Shown: positions 17,919 through 26,586 of the stretch, piece after piece
Numbering within the stretch: the first letter of the stretch is position 1
Layout of the letters: the number at the start of each line of letters is the position of its first letter
Source of the DNA: Acidobacteriota bacterium
Lineage (GTDB): Bacteria; Acidobacteriota; Terriglobia; UBA7540
Length of the DNA stretch: 64,000 nucleotides
Reading direction: 5' to 3'
Assembly: GCA_021838785.1 (NCBI GenBank)
Contig: JAKCCV010000005.1
Coordinates: forward strand, 99,816-163,815
Translations under genes and position numbers: made by a program
Notes under the pieces: model-generated
What the model saw: only the letters and a program-made list of their open reading frames with translations
Databases searched by the model: none
What the model was told of the DNA's origin: nothing

Positions 17919-18893
17919 TCAAGAAACCATTTCAGTCGGGTAGCCGATTGGACGGAGAAGCTTGAGCAAAGCCTGGAGGGATAGGCGCGTGCTCTCCGCT
18001 TTGCTGGTGCCGGGTTTGCGGTAATGGGTTTCGAGCGAAACCGTGGAGCAGTAGCCGTCCCGCCGAAGCGCCTCCCATTGGCCCTTCCAGTCAATCACGC
18101 CGCCACCGACCGGCGCCCACGCCAGCTTGCCTGTCCGGCGATTTTTGCGCACGTCTTTGACGTGAACGTGCTCCACCCAGCCACGGACCGCCTCATAGCC
18201 GTCGGGGTAGGGCGTCTCACCCAACATGGCTGCGTTCGCCGGGTCCCAGGTGGCGCGCAGGTGGGGCGAGTTGATGTCGCGCAGCAGGCGCCCCAATTCC
18301 TTGCCCGTTCCCACGTTGCACTCGTGCTCGTTTTCGAGTGTCAACAGGATTCCGTTCTTCCCGGCCAGCTCGGCCGCCCAGGCCAAGCGATCGCGGACAT
18401 GAGGATAGGCCTCTGCGGGATGCTCCACGCGCCAGTAACTAAAAATCCTCACCCGGCGGGTCCCGAAAAAACGCGCCAAGCGAAACGACTCCTCCAACAG
18501 CCGCTCCGTATCCGCGTCGGTGAAATTGGCTCGGAAAGTGTCGCGCCGCTCCTGGGGCCGAGCGGGAAGCTGCGGCAGATTGTATTTGAAAATGGGCGAG
18601 CCGATTTGCCAGACCTTCAGATGGTGTTGCTCCACCAGCGCGCGGGCGCGGTCAAGCTCCGCCGGGGAAAGATTCATCACATTCTTGTTCCAAAGCCGGC
18701 GCAATTCGCACCCGCGCAGGCCGTGACGGGCAATAAAACGGACGGCGACCTCAAAGTCCTCCGCGATTTCGTCGGTAATGATCCCGAGTTCCCAGCCGGC
18801 AGCGGCGAGGTGCCGGGCGCGAGGCGCGTCGGCGACTTGGGCAGGATCGTCTGCCGCACTCCAGCCGTTGCCTTGCGACCCCGAGCGTTCCAT
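17919..18893 (-). CDS. Sugar phosphate isomerase/epimerase-like TIM-barrel protein
   Basis: A xylose-isomerase-like (AP endonuclease 2 fold) protein of 324 residues. Metal-site blocks are recognisable: ELRRLW, LTLENEHECN (Glu), ATWDPANAAMLG (Asp), EHVHVKDVRK (His), and SLETHYR (Glu) near the end. These groups are typical of enzymes that isomerise sugars or inositols in the cytoplasm. GGAGG lies 5 nt before the ATG. The stop is within a few bases of the next gene's extended frame. The actual sugar is unknown. Confidence 0.85.
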   Translation of the reverse strand: MERSGSQGNGWSAADDPAQVADAPRARHLAAAGWELGIITDEIAEDFEVAVRFIARHGLRGCELRRLWNKNVMNLSPAELDRARALVEQHHLKVWQIGSPIFKYNLPQLPARPQERRDTFRANFTDADTERLLEESFRLARFFGTRRVRIFSYWRVEHPAEAYPHVRDRLAWAAELAGKNGILLTLENEHECNVGTGKELGRLLRDINSPHLRATWDPANAAMLGETPYPDGYEAVRGWVEHVHVKDVRKNRRTGKLAWAPVGGGVIDWKGQWEALRRDGYCSTVSLETHYRKPGTSKAESTRLSLQALLKLLRPIGYPTEMVS

Positions 18894-18994
18894 TCAAGCC
18901 TCCGTTTGTGCGCTGCCCAGCACCCTGCCCGTTCGCGCTCCGGCTGTGGGACCGGTGAGCTGCGGGATACGCCTCCGTTGAAGCCTTCGTGCTT

Positions 18995-19834
18995 CTATCG
19001 AACGTATCGAAACCCGTAAATGCGCCGGCCGCCAAGGTCAAAGAGAGCGCGGCGACGCACCTCGGCCTTTTGCTCGAACTCATCGTCGCCCGGAGCGTAA
19101 GGGCAAACCACCGACACCATGTCTCCGACGTGGAGGTCCATGCCGAGGTTGGCCGCAAAACCGTTCTTCGACATATTTTCGGTTTTGGTAATTTCCACTT
19201 CTCCCTGGGCGCTTCGGACGCGAATCGGCATTTTCATTCCCAGGCGCTTTTCGCCCCGTTTTTCGACTTTCTTCAAGGCTTCGTCGAGGCGGGGCGGGGG
19301 GCTGGTCGGTTCCGTCTCGGCGAAGGCGCGGGGACGGCGAATGGTCTCCGCGTAGGTCCAATACATCAGCTTGGCGCAACGGTCGCAGGGGCGCGTCACC
19401 TGGCCGGTCGCGTTCAAAACCTCCACTTCCATCAAGGTGACGGTCCAAAGAGCTTGCTGCCGGCAGCCTCGGCACTCGAGCAGAGCTCCGGCCTCCGAAC
19501 CCTGCGGATCCATCGCCGCGGGCAATTCTACTCCCCAAATATTGCGGCCGCTTTCCGTGCACTCCACGCCAAGCTCGTTGGGGCTGGCGCCCGTGGTCAT
19601 CAGCCCGACCACTCGAAAATCGGCTTCATTGTAATTTTCCAAATTGACAATGCGAATCGAATCTCCCGGGTTCACGCGGTGGGTGAGGGCAATTTGCGCA
19701 CCGGCGCGGCTGATGATTCGGGTATGCGTGTCCTCGGAAAATTGCGTTCCCGCCAGGTCAATGCCGATGACGCGAATGGGAATGGAGAGCGCTAAGCGCT
19801 CCGAACGTCTTTGCTCGAGGGAACCCATTGTCAC
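18995..19834 (-). CDS. PilZ-like protein with an internal zinc-ribbon motif
   Basis: A 279-residue cytoplasmic protein. The N-terminal 100 residues look like a first PilZ-like barrel (RRSERLALSIPIRVIGIDL). Residues 120-160 hold CRGC and CDRC pairs, a probable zinc ribbon. The C-terminal part is a second PilZ-like block (RLGMKMPIRVRSAQGEVEIT then TENMSKNGFAANL). The second block has the NxSxxG motif used in cyclic di-GMP binding, while the RxxxR part is only approximate. It may be a cyclic di-GMP effector or a degenerate relative. It heads the minus-strand run with the sugar isomerase. Confidence 0.7.
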   Translation of the reverse strand: MTMGSLEQRRSERLALSIPIRVIGIDLAGTQFSEDTHTRIISRAGAQIALTHRVNPGDSIRIVNLENYNEADFRVVGLMTTGASPNELGVECTESGRNIWGVELPAAMDPQGSEAGALLECRGCRQQALWTVTLMEVEVLNATGQVTRPCDRCAKLMYWTYAETIRRPRAFAETEPTSPPPRLDEALKKVEKRGEKRLGMKMPIRVRSAQGEVEITKTENMSKNGFAANLGMDLHVGDMVSVVCPYAPGDDEFEQKAEVRRRALFDLGGRRIYGFRYVR

Positions 19835-19988
19835 CCCCTGTCAGCCGGAATGCTCGACTCTTGAAGCGAGCCGCACGCTCGGCGCTCGGCCCGACCTACT
19901 CTATCAGCGCCGGGAGCAGGACTCAAGATGCTACCGCCTGTACAGGCTTTTGGCGATTGTGTTAGTTTGCAATACTGGGATCATTACT

Positions 19989-21509
19989 ATGTCGAGCGTG
20001 CGAGTCCGGTTTGCTCCGAGTCCTACCGGTTATGTCCACGTCGGTAACGCGCGGACGGCGCTGTTCAACTGGCTCTTCGCGCGGCATCATCAGGGGCAGT
20101 TTATCCTCCGCATCGAAGATACGGACGTGGAACGATCGCGCGCGGAATACGAATCCCAACTCTTGGACGATCTGCGGTGGCTGGGCCTGGATTGGGACGA
20201 AGGGCCGGATCGAGGCGGACCTTACGGCCCTTATCGCCAATCGGAGCGGCGCGAACTCTACGGCAAGTTTGCCCGCCAATTAATCGAGGCCGGACAAGCC
20301 TATTATTGCTTCTGCACGCCGGAGCAGCTCGAGGCGGAGCGGCAGGCGGCGCTCGAAGCCGGGCAACAGCCGAAATACTCCGGGCGATGCCGAGCTATTC
20401 CGCCGCACGAGGCGGAACGTCGCCGCGCCTCGGGCGAAGCGGCCGCGGTGCGACTGAAAATTCCGGAAGGCATTTACCGTTGGCGCGACGTGGTGCACGG
20501 CGAAACGAGCTTTTCGAGCGAGGTCATGGGAGATCTTATCCTGATGCGTTCGAGCGGCCAGCCCGCCTACAACTTCGCCGTGGTGATTGACGATCATTTC
20601 ATGGAGATTTCCCACGTGATTCGGGGCGATGACCACATCTCGAACACGCCTCGGCAGTTGGCGCTCTATCGCGCTCTCGGCTGGACGCCGCCCCAGTTCG
20701 CTCACCTCTCGACCATTCTCGGCCCTGACCGCGCGCGCCTTTCCAAGCGTCACGGCGCCACGTCGCTTGAGAACTTTCGCCAGATGGGCATTCTGCCCAA
20801 AGCCTTGCGGAATTATCTGGCGCTCCTCGGCTGGTCACCCGCCGATGGCAAAACGGAAATTCTCAGCACAGAGCAACTCATCACGCAGTTCTCTCTCGAT
20901 CACATCACCAAAAGCCCGGCGGTGTTCGATATTAAAAAACTTTACGCCTTCAATCGGCATTACATCAGCCAGATCAACGTCGGAGACTTTGTCCGCGACG
21001 CTGCCCTCCGCGCGTGGGTCGAGCGGCACTTGGTTGACGCGGGCTATCTCGAACCTCCAATCAACGGCAAAACCTCCGAGTGGCTTTTCAATAGACTTTT
21101 CCCCCTCCTGGCGCCTTCCGTGGACCGACTGGACGAGCTGTCGGCGCGCGCCTCGGTGGTCTTTAACTACGATGCGCAGGCCATGATGGAGCGCGAACAG
21201 ACGCGGGCCGTTGTGGAACAGCCGGGTGCGCGCCAAGTGCTCCAAGCCTTCATATCCAAGGTTTTGGCGGAGACGGAACTCAGCGGCGAGCGGTTTCGAG
21301 CAATCACCAAAGAAGTCCAAAAGGAAACCGGAAAGAAGGGCAAAGAGCTGTTCCATCCGATTCGCGTGGCGCTCACCGGCCAGGTGTCCGGCCCGGAGCT
21401 TGAGAAATTGATTCCCCTTTTCGAAGAAGGCTCGAAGCTGCGGCTGAAAAAACATGTGAAAAGCTGCGCCGAGCGGCTGCGCGAATTTCAAGCGGCGGCA
21501 AAACTGTAA
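19989..21509 (+). CDS. gltX: Glutamate--tRNA ligase
   Basis: Charges tRNA-Glu in the cytoplasm (class I synthetase). From the ATG at 19989 the protein is 506 residues, normal for the family. The HIGH-type motif is PSPTGYVHVGNARTALF, and the KMSKS-type motif appears as RLSKRHGA. The catalytic block RIEDTDVERS follows the first motif. The open frame reaches back to 19644, but that part overlaps the opposite-strand PilZ gene and has no homology. The C-terminal region is the usual helical anticodon-binding domain. rlmB follows after 78 nt. Confidence 0.96.
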   Translation: MSSVRVRFAPSPTGYVHVGNARTALFNWLFARHHQGQFILRIEDTDVERSRAEYESQLLDDLRWLGLDWDEGPDRGGPYGPYRQSERRELYGKFARQLIEAGQAYYCFCTPEQLEAERQAALEAGQQPKYSGRCRAIPPHEAERRRASGEAAAVRLKIPEGIYRWRDVVHGETSFSSEVMGDLILMRSSGQPAYNFAVVIDDHFMEISHVIRGDDHISNTPRQLALYRALGWTPPQFAHLSTILGPDRARLSKRHGATSLENFRQMGILPKALRNYLALLGWSPADGKTEILSTEQLITQFSLDHITKSPAVFDIKKLYAFNRHYISQINVGDFVRDAALRAWVERHLVDAGYLEPPINGKTSEWLFNRLFPLLAPSVDRLDELSARASVVFNYDAQAMMEREQTRAVVEQPGARQVLQAFISKVLAETELSGERFRAITKEVQKETGKKGKELFHPIRVALTGQVSGPELEKLIPLFEEGSKLRLKKHVKSCAERLREFQAAAKL

Positions 21510-21587
21510 CAGCGTTCCGGCGCGGCGCTCCCTGCGGTTTCGACCACAGAGTGGCCCGATGCGGCAGCGGAGGCGGGGACACCAGGC

Positions 21588-22325
21588 ATGTCCAAGGGAA
21601 AATTCCCGGAGGTGCTCTACGGCATCCATGCCGTGGCCGAGGCTCTCCGGTCGCGGCCCGTAGAGTACGTGGCGATTTCGCGCGGCGCGGCGAACCCGCG
21701 CTTGCAGCAGTTGATTGATGAATGCCGGTCCGCCGGCGTTTCCCTGCGCTTTCTGCCGCGCGCGGCGCTCGAACGGCAAGCCGGTACAACCCACCATCAA
21801 GACGTGATTGCAGTTTGCGCGGCCAAAGCCTATGAAAGCCTGGAGGCTTTGCTCGAAGGAAATGCGAAGCCCCTGCTCGTGGTTTTGGACGGCGTTGAGG
21901 ATCCGGCGAACCTCGGCGCGGTGATTCGCACCGCAGTGGGCGCCGGCGCGGCCGGCATCGTCGTACCGGAGCGGCGGGCGGCGGGACTTTCTCCGGCGGT
22001 GGCGCGCGCGGCGGCAGGCGCCCTCGAACACGCTCGCGTCGCTCGCGTTCCCAACCTGCCGCGCGCTTTGGCTACTCTGAAGAAACAGGGCCTTTGGGTC
22101 TATGGATTTGAAGCCGCCGCCCCCACCACCTATTATGATCTCGATTATCGCAGCCCTTGCGCGCTGGTTTTTGGCGGAGAAGGAGGTGGGTTGCATCGGC
22201 TGGTGGGGGAAGGGTGCGACCAACGCGCCAGCATTCCGCTTCAAAATGCGGTAGAATCGCTCAACGTCTCGGTGGCGGTGGCCGTAGTGCTTTATGAGGC
22301 GGTACGACAGAGACGACCAAGGTGA
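21588..22325 (+). CDS. rlmB: 23S rRNA 2'-O-methyltransferase RlmB-like (SpoU/TrmH family)
   Basis: Likely methylates the 2'-O of a guanosine in 23S rRNA. The 245-residue protein has an N-terminal L30e-like substrate-binding region (EVLYGIHAVAEALRSRP) and a SPOUT domain with the three family motifs: LDGVEDPANLGAVIRTA, LVFGGEGGGLHRLV and IPLQNAVESLNVSVAVAVV, which form the knotted SAM site. THHQDVIAV precedes the domain, as in RlmB. Related TrmH-type tRNA methyltransferases cannot be excluded. It is downstream of gltX on the same strand. Confidence 0.9.
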   Translation: MSKGKFPEVLYGIHAVAEALRSRPVEYVAISRGAANPRLQQLIDECRSAGVSLRFLPRAALERQAGTTHHQDVIAVCAAKAYESLEALLEGNAKPLLVVLDGVEDPANLGAVIRTAVGAGAAGIVVPERRAAGLSPAVARAAAGALEHARVARVPNLPRALATLKKQGLWVYGFEAAAPTTYYDLDYRSPCALVFGGEGGGLHRLVGEGCDQRASIPLQNAVESLNVSVAVAVVLYEAVRQRRPR

Positions 22326-22417
22326 GGCGGCCTCTGCGTCGGGCCGCCGGTTACAACGCTACCGCAGCCGGGTTCATCTAAAGGATGAGGGTCCCAAAGA
22401 CGCGAGAGGAGCGTGCG

Positions 22418-23560
22418 ATGCGCAACGCTCGAAGCCAAATGCAGCGCGTTATAGTTGCCGGAATCACTTTCCTGCTGGGAGGGAGCTTGGGGGTTCTCTC
22501 GCTTGGGGCGCAAACCGCCGGCGGGCAAAGCTCCGCCACGCCCGCTGATCGCCCGGACACCAAAGCCGCCATCAAAGTCCAATCGAACCTGGTCACCGCG
22601 CCGGTGACGGTGACCGACCGCTCCGGCCAGGTGGTCTATGGGCTGCGGGAACGCGACTTCCGCGTTTATGACAACGGCATTCCTCAGCAGATTACCCGAT
22701 TCGACCACGAAGAACACCCTGTCTCCGCCGTCGTGTTAATTCAAGACAATAACGCGGTGGCGCCGCTGGTCAAAAATCTCGATTTTATTGTGCCGGTGTT
22801 AACGCAAATGTTGCTGGGGCCAGAAGGCCGGGCGGCCGTCATTCTTTACTCCGATCAAATCAAACGGGTGCAGGACTTCACCAACTCCAGCCGTCGGCTG
22901 GATGCCGCGCTGAAAGATATTCGGGCGGAGGGCGGTGGCGCGCGGCTCAATGACGCCATCATGCAGGCGGTTAACCTCCTCGATCACCGTCCCAAGGAAG
23001 ATCGCCGGATCATCCTGGCGATTTCCAATGGCTGGGATTCGGGCAGTGAGACGACGCGCCGAGAAGTGGTCGAACGAGCCGCTGCCGCCCAGGTCAGCAT
23101 CTACGGACTCGACCTGAGCGGGCTTAAATCGCTTCTGAAGCGCAAGCCCACTCCGCCCGCGCCCAACCCGATTGACACCAACGTCGCCCGGCCGCCTGTC
23201 CCCGGCATGCCCAATACACCGGACATGGACACCCGCATCTGGGAGAATCCTGTTCCCGGTGGGCCGATTCTTGGCGAGGTGGCACGGACGACGCTCAGCC
23301 ACTCCATCATTTTTAAGAGCCCGCTGGCGTTTTACACCCGCTTTACCGGCGGCGCCCTTTACTCCCAATGGTCGTCTCAGGCGCTGGTGCAGCATTTGGC
23401 TCGCCTGGCGGATGAGATTCACACCCAATACGAGCTGGCTTACGTTCCAAATGATCTTACCCAAACAGGCTTTCACCGCATCGAGGTTCGTGTGACCATG
23501 CCCGGCCTGCGCGTGCGAAACCCCGAAGGTTACTTCTACTATAAGCCGGGAACACGCTGA
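22418..23560 (+). CDS. VWFA-related domain protein, exported
   Basis: A 380-residue exported protein with a von Willebrand factor A-like domain of the acidobacterial type. After a hydrophobic signal (about residues 8-30), the block VQSNLVTAPVTVTDRSGQVV with LRERDFRVYDNG is the usual start of the family. The A-domain region follows (SAVVLIQDNNAV, where the expected DxSxS metal-site motif is replaced by DNN), then RRIILAISNGWDSGS. The end, YELAYVPNDL and HRIEVRV, is also typical. The ATG at 22418 has a GAGAGGAG site. The function is unknown; a role in surface protein interaction is inferred. The altered metal motif suggests it does not bind metal in the standard way. Confidence 0.85.
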   Translation: MRNARSQMQRVIVAGITFLLGGSLGVLSLGAQTAGGQSSATPADRPDTKAAIKVQSNLVTAPVTVTDRSGQVVYGLRERDFRVYDNGIPQQITRFDHEEHPVSAVVLIQDNNAVAPLVKNLDFIVPVLTQMLLGPEGRAAVILYSDQIKRVQDFTNSSRRLDAALKDIRAEGGGARLNDAIMQAVNLLDHRPKEDRRIILAISNGWDSGSETTRREVVERAAAAQVSIYGLDLSGLKSLLKRKPTPPAPNPIDTNVARPPVPGMPNTPDMDTRIWENPVPGGPILGEVARTTLSHSIIFKSPLAFYTRFTGGALYSQWSSQALVQHLARLADEIHTQYELAYVPNDLTQTGFHRIEVRVTMPGLRVRNPEGYFYYKPGTR

Positions 23561-23700
23561 ACCAGGCTCGCGGAGCTTCCGCCCAGGAATCGGTCAACTC
23601 TCTGCGCTGGACCAGGAGAGAAAATGTCCGAAGCCGGTCAAGGAGGGTGGTTTCGGTGGCATCGCACCGTGGCAATAACGCGGCAGGGTGTGACCAAGAA

Positions 23701-24219
23701 CTAATAATAATGTTCGTGGGTTTCAACCTGGACGCGCCGGCCCACCTTGAGGTCAATCTCAGCCAGATAAGGCCGCATGGCTTTCGGAGAGACGGCGAGA
23801 ATCATGGCGCGCTGGGCGCGAGCCGTTCGATAGACGACCGTGAAGTAGCGATTGTGGTTTCCGCCGTGTCCCCGCGGCTCAAACCGCCATGCCAGTCCCA
23901 TGCGGCGAACTTGATGGCTGATCTCGGCTCGGTATTGCATCACCAGAATCGAATGGTAAGGGATGGTAATGGAACCTTCCGGGCAACGGAAAACCATGGA
24001 GGACGCGGTCAACCCCAGTTCGCCGCGACATCCTTTTCTGATTTTTTCCGTTCCCCCAACATATTTGAACGGGGCAGCACGATACCTTTCACGCGCCGGG
24101 CTAGCCGTCGCCCCCAGGGTCGCGGTCCAGCCGAGGGCCCAACAGGCCAACAGCGTCGCGGCTGTTTGCCGACGCCCCCATCTCCATCTCTGCCCTCCGC
24201 TTCTCGAACCGATTTCCAT
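23701..24219 (-). CDS. Secreted protein of unknown function
   Basis: I do not recognise the family. From the ATG at 24219 it is 172 residues with an N-terminal basic region and a hydrophobic signal-like segment (TAATLLACWALGWTATLG). The mature part is short and beta-rich (GLTASSMVFRCPEGSITIPY). It could be a small PH-like or lipocalin-like fold, but that is a guess. It lies 33 nt downstream of a TonB-family gene on the same strand and converges on the VWFA gene. A GTG at 24249 is an alternative start. Confidence 0.6.
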   Translation of the reverse strand: MEIGSRSGGQRWRWGRRQTAATLLACWALGWTATLGATASPARERYRAAPFKYVGGTEKIRKGCRGELGLTASSMVFRCPEGSITIPYHSILVMQYRAEISHQVRRMGLAWRFEPRGHGGNHNRYFTVVYRTARAQRAMILAVSPKAMRPYLAEIDLKVGRRVQVETHEHYY

Positions 24220-24252
24220 GCCGTTTCTTTCGAGCAACAGGTTAAGCACTGC

Positions 24253-24951
24253 TTAAGGCCCGGCTGTAGCGGAAGTCGCGCCGCGATGGTCCGCGGTCGC
24301 AGAGGCCACGGGCACATTGACCTCCACGTACCACGGAATGGCCAGGGTTCCCCAATGCGCAGGAAGAAATTTCCAGTTGCGGAGTGAAGCGTGGGCCGCA
24401 CTTGCTTGATCATCCACGCGAACGATGGGTTCGGCGTCCAGAACCCGTCCGTTTTTCCCCACCAACACGCGCATCCGAACCGACTGTCCCGGCGCGGCGC
24501 GCGTGGGAGCGCGAACGACCTGGGGCGGCTTCACCTGGCGCGCGAAATCTCGCGCCGGATGGGAGGGCAAGCTGGCAATTTTCCAGATTCGCAGCGCAAA
24601 ATTGACGCGGACATGCGTTTCAAAGCTCTCGGGGCCGTGAGCGCCCACGTAAGGGCGATAGTGCCACCGTCGCACGGCCTTCAGCGCCGCGGCCGCCAGC
24701 AAGGCTTGGCCTCGCAGGACGTGAACCTTACCCACGCGCCCTCGCGGGGTGACAATCACCTGCAAGTCCACCTTGCCCTGAACGTAGTTGATTTTGGCTA
24801 AGGGAGGATATTCAGGGATGACTTGCCGCACCAGCAACCGCGTGGCCATGCGCTTGCTCAACACGACCGGCGAAGTCTCCGAAGCCCGCCTCGGCAGAGC
24901 CTTGGTAGAAAAGGCCGCCAGCAGCATCGTCAACAGCACTTCCGAGCCCAT
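24253..24951 (-). CDS. TonB-family energy transducer-like protein with two TonB C-terminal domains
   Basis: A 232-residue protein with an N-terminal hydrophobic segment (SEVLLTMLLAAFSTKALP). Two TonB-C-like repeats are visible. One is VIPEYPPLAKINYVQGKVDL with VTPRGRVGKVHVLRG and WHYRPY (about residues 45-110). The other is shorter (VRMRVLVGKNGRVLDAEPI, NWKFLPAHW, about 165-215). The upstream frame reaches 25158 but overlaps acpS, so the ATG at 24951 is preferred. It has no proline-rich spacer, so it may be periplasmic rather than a full TonB. acpS precedes it by 20 nt. Confidence 0.8.
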   Translation of the reverse strand: MGSEVLLTMLLAAFSTKALPRRASETSPVVLSKRMATRLLVRQVIPEYPPLAKINYVQGKVDLQVIVTPRGRVGKVHVLRGQALLAAAALKAVRRWHYRPYVGAHGPESFETHVRVNFALRIWKIASLPSHPARDFARQVKPPQVVRAPTRAAPGQSVRMRVLVGKNGRVLDAEPIVRVDDQASAAHASLRNWKFLPAHWGTLAIPWYVEVNVPVASATADHRGATSATAGP

Positions 24952-24971
24952 CGCTTGGCTCCGACGGGCGT

Positions 24972-25355
24972 TTAGGAGCGGGATTCCAGAATCACCTGAG
25001 CGATGACGTAACGGTCGGCGTGTGAGATTGAGACCTCGGCTCCCGTGACGCCCAACTCGCTGGCCACCTCTTGCGCTCGGCCAGCAAAGACCAATACCGG
25101 TTTGCCGCTCGGCTGGTGAGTTACCTCGACGTCCAGCCATCGGACACCCTGTCCCCACCCCGTTCCCAGAGCCTTAAACGCGGCTTCCTTGGCGGCAAAG
25201 CGCGCTGCATAGCGCTCCGCCTTGTTTTTGAACTGTTCGCAATAAGCAATCTCCGCCGGCGTATAAATTCGCTTGTGAAAGCGCTCGCCGTATCGCGCCA
25301 GGGCTTCCTCAATGCGGCGTGTTTCCGCAATATCTACGCCCGTGCCCACAATCAT
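24972..25355 (-). CDS. acpS: Holo-[acyl-carrier-protein] synthase
   Basis: Transfers phosphopantetheine from CoA to apo-ACP, activating fatty-acid synthesis. The protein is 127 residues, the usual size. It starts MIVGTGVDIAETRRIEEALA, with the magnesium ligand D8, and has FAAKEAAFKALGTG with E57 as the second ligand. VEVTHQPSGKPVL and VSISHADRYVIAQVI complete the family pattern. It is followed by the TonB-family gene on the same strand. Confidence 0.95.
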   Translation of the reverse strand: MIVGTGVDIAETRRIEEALARYGERFHKRIYTPAEIAYCEQFKNKAERYAARFAAKEAAFKALGTGWGQGVRWLDVEVTHQPSGKPVLVFAGRAQEVASELGVTGAEVSISHADRYVIAQVILESRS

Positions 25356-25409
25356 GGAAATAATTCTACTCCGCCGAGGTAGCCCGCCGGCCTCGGCGGA
25401 GCTGTCGCG

Positions 25410-25880
25410 CTATGGCTGTGGCCACGTCACCTCTTCCACGGGATGCCTGAGCAGCGCTTGCTCATATCCCCGAATCGTATAATACGTCGCCTTATCGAAA
25501 AATCGGCCAATCAAATGCTGGAGTTCCTGCTCTTGATAGAGCTGCACGGCCGAGTCCACCATGCCCGAGGCGTTGATGTAGTTCCGCAAATGGTATTTCG
25601 TCAGAATCAGAGCATAGACGAGTTCGCTCAGAGGGACCTTCTCCTCCGCTCGGCGGCGCGCCAGCTCATAATGCGCCGACTCGATTTCTTCATCGGACAT
25701 CGTCGTGAGCCATTTTCCGAGATTGCGGTAAACGTCATACGCGCGACGCTCGATGGTTCGCGTTGGCAGGGCGTGATAGGAAGGCGTCTTCGGATTCGAC
25801 TGCAAATCTTCCACCACGCCTCGGGTTAATTCATCGGCGTGCTCTTCAATCCTTTGAACCAAACGTGTCGAAAGCAGCAT
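25410..25880 (-). CDS. RsbRD N-terminal domain-like protein
   Basis: A 156-residue, all-helical protein. The sequence LVQRIEEHADELTRGVVEDL, then RAYDVYRNLGKWL and PLSELVYALILTKYHLRNYI, resembles the RsbRD/globin-like N-terminal domain found in stressosome co-antagonists and some histidine kinases. Here it stands alone, without a STAS or kinase domain. It may sense or bind a partner protein. The 700 bp upstream are repeat-rich and contain no other gene. Confidence 0.6.
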   Translation of the reverse strand: MLLSTRLVQRIEEHADELTRGVVEDLQSNPKTPSYHALPTRTIERRAYDVYRNLGKWLTTMSDEEIESAHYELARRRAEEKVPLSELVYALILTKYHLRNYINASGMVDSAVQLYQEQELQHLIGRFFDKATYYTIRGYEQALLRHPVEEVTWPQP

Positions 25881-25980
25881 GAAAAGCCCTTTTCCCCCTT
25901 CCGAGATATCCGTTCCCCTCTCCGCTTGACCATATCAAATTGAGACCAAGAGTTCAATCCGTGCCCGAAGCAGGTAGCGA

Positions 25981-26212
25981 GGTAGCGCAAAGGTAGCCGG
26001 AGTTTGGCTTCCTTTGCAGCTCTTGGTTTGGGATTGGCGGCGGCGCGGGCGGCGAACCCGCTGCTCACGAGCAAAAAGAATCTTCGTCGGATGATGGGTT
26101 ACCGGGACCCCTGGAGGCTCGAAGCGGCCTTGGAAAGAAATCCATCCGCCTCGCAGGAAAAGGTGAGGTAAAACGACCCCCACTGCCGCTCACCTTCAAC
26201 GAACTCCTGCAG
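25981..26212 (-). repeat. Repeat B, minus copy (inverted partner at 8538-8768)
   Basis: The reverse complement aligns with 8538-8768 over its whole length. On the minus strand an open frame reads EEALQEFVEGERQWGSFYLT then FSCEADGFLSKAA, which looks like protein-coding sequence. The partner copy has this frame disrupted. I do not recognise the parent protein. Confidence 0.7.
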
Positions 26213-26244
26213 AGCTTCTTCTTTCCGGCACGCACCGTCTCGAT

Positions 26245-26273
26245 CCGCAGAGGTTGCGGCGCAACCTCTGCGG
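26245..26273. repeat. 13-bp perfect stem palindrome
   Basis: CCGCAGAGGTTGC (26245-26257) pairs fully with GCAACCTCTGCGG (26261-26273) around a GGC loop. A degenerate relative lies at about 8482-8504, next to the hsdR breakpoint. The outer part CCGCAGAGG is shared with hairpin copies H4 and H5. Confidence 0.7.
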
Positions 26274-26336
26274 CTCATGGCCCCGTCGCCGTCCACTGCG
26301 TGCCAACGCCTGACTACCGGCACCGACGGCACAAAC

Positions 26337-26380
26337 GCCGCAGAGGAGCGCCAACGACGCGCGCCTCTGCGCTACTCGCT
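26337..26380 (+). repeat. Dispersed hairpin repeat, copy H4
   Basis: GCAGAGG-A-GCGC pairs with GCGC-G-CCTCTGC around the loop CAACGAC, followed by GCTACTCGCTT. About 60 bp around it are nearly identical, in reverse, to the region of copy H5 near 5114-5170. A transposase remnant follows immediately. Confidence 0.7.
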
Positions 26381-26385
26381 TGCAA

Positions 26386-26505
26386 TGCAACATCATCAAC
26401 CCGATTGCTGGGGGAAAATCAGTCAGGCCGTGCTGCCGGAGATTGCCGAGACGGTGGGGGTGTCGCGGTCGAGTTTGAGCCGCGAGGCGATCGAGGCGGT
26501 GCGAA
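26386..26505 (+). pseudogene. Transposase fragment, probably IS256-like
   Basis: The ATG at 26386 reads WGKISQAVLPEIAETVGVSR then SSLSREAIEA before joining the tract shared with 29007-29083. The helix-turn-helix segment 'AVGVSRSSVSRE.IEAS' occurs near the N-terminus of IS256-group transposases. No catalytic domain follows. The family is inferred from this one motif. Confidence 0.45.
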
Positions 26506-26586
26506 ATGCGGCGCAAAAAGGATAAGGATTGGGCTGCTCGCGGAGCCGGTCGAGCGCTTTACCGGAAACGGCGGGGGCTCGCCAAA

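Larger units (their letters stand above)
25881..26586. other. 706-bp repeat-rich stretch with gene remnants
   Basis: No intact gene. It carries hairpin copy H6 (25978-26020), repeat B minus copy (25981-26212), a 13-bp palindrome (26245-26273), hairpin copy H4 (26337-26380), a transposase remnant (26386-26505) and a tract shared with 29007-29083. It mirrors the content of the 8.5-9.0 kb strip. Confidence 0.6.

Noticed and set aside
19644..19988. N-terminal extension of gltX
   Set aside because: It overlaps the PilZ gene on the other strand and lacks homology. The enzyme starts naturally at 19989.
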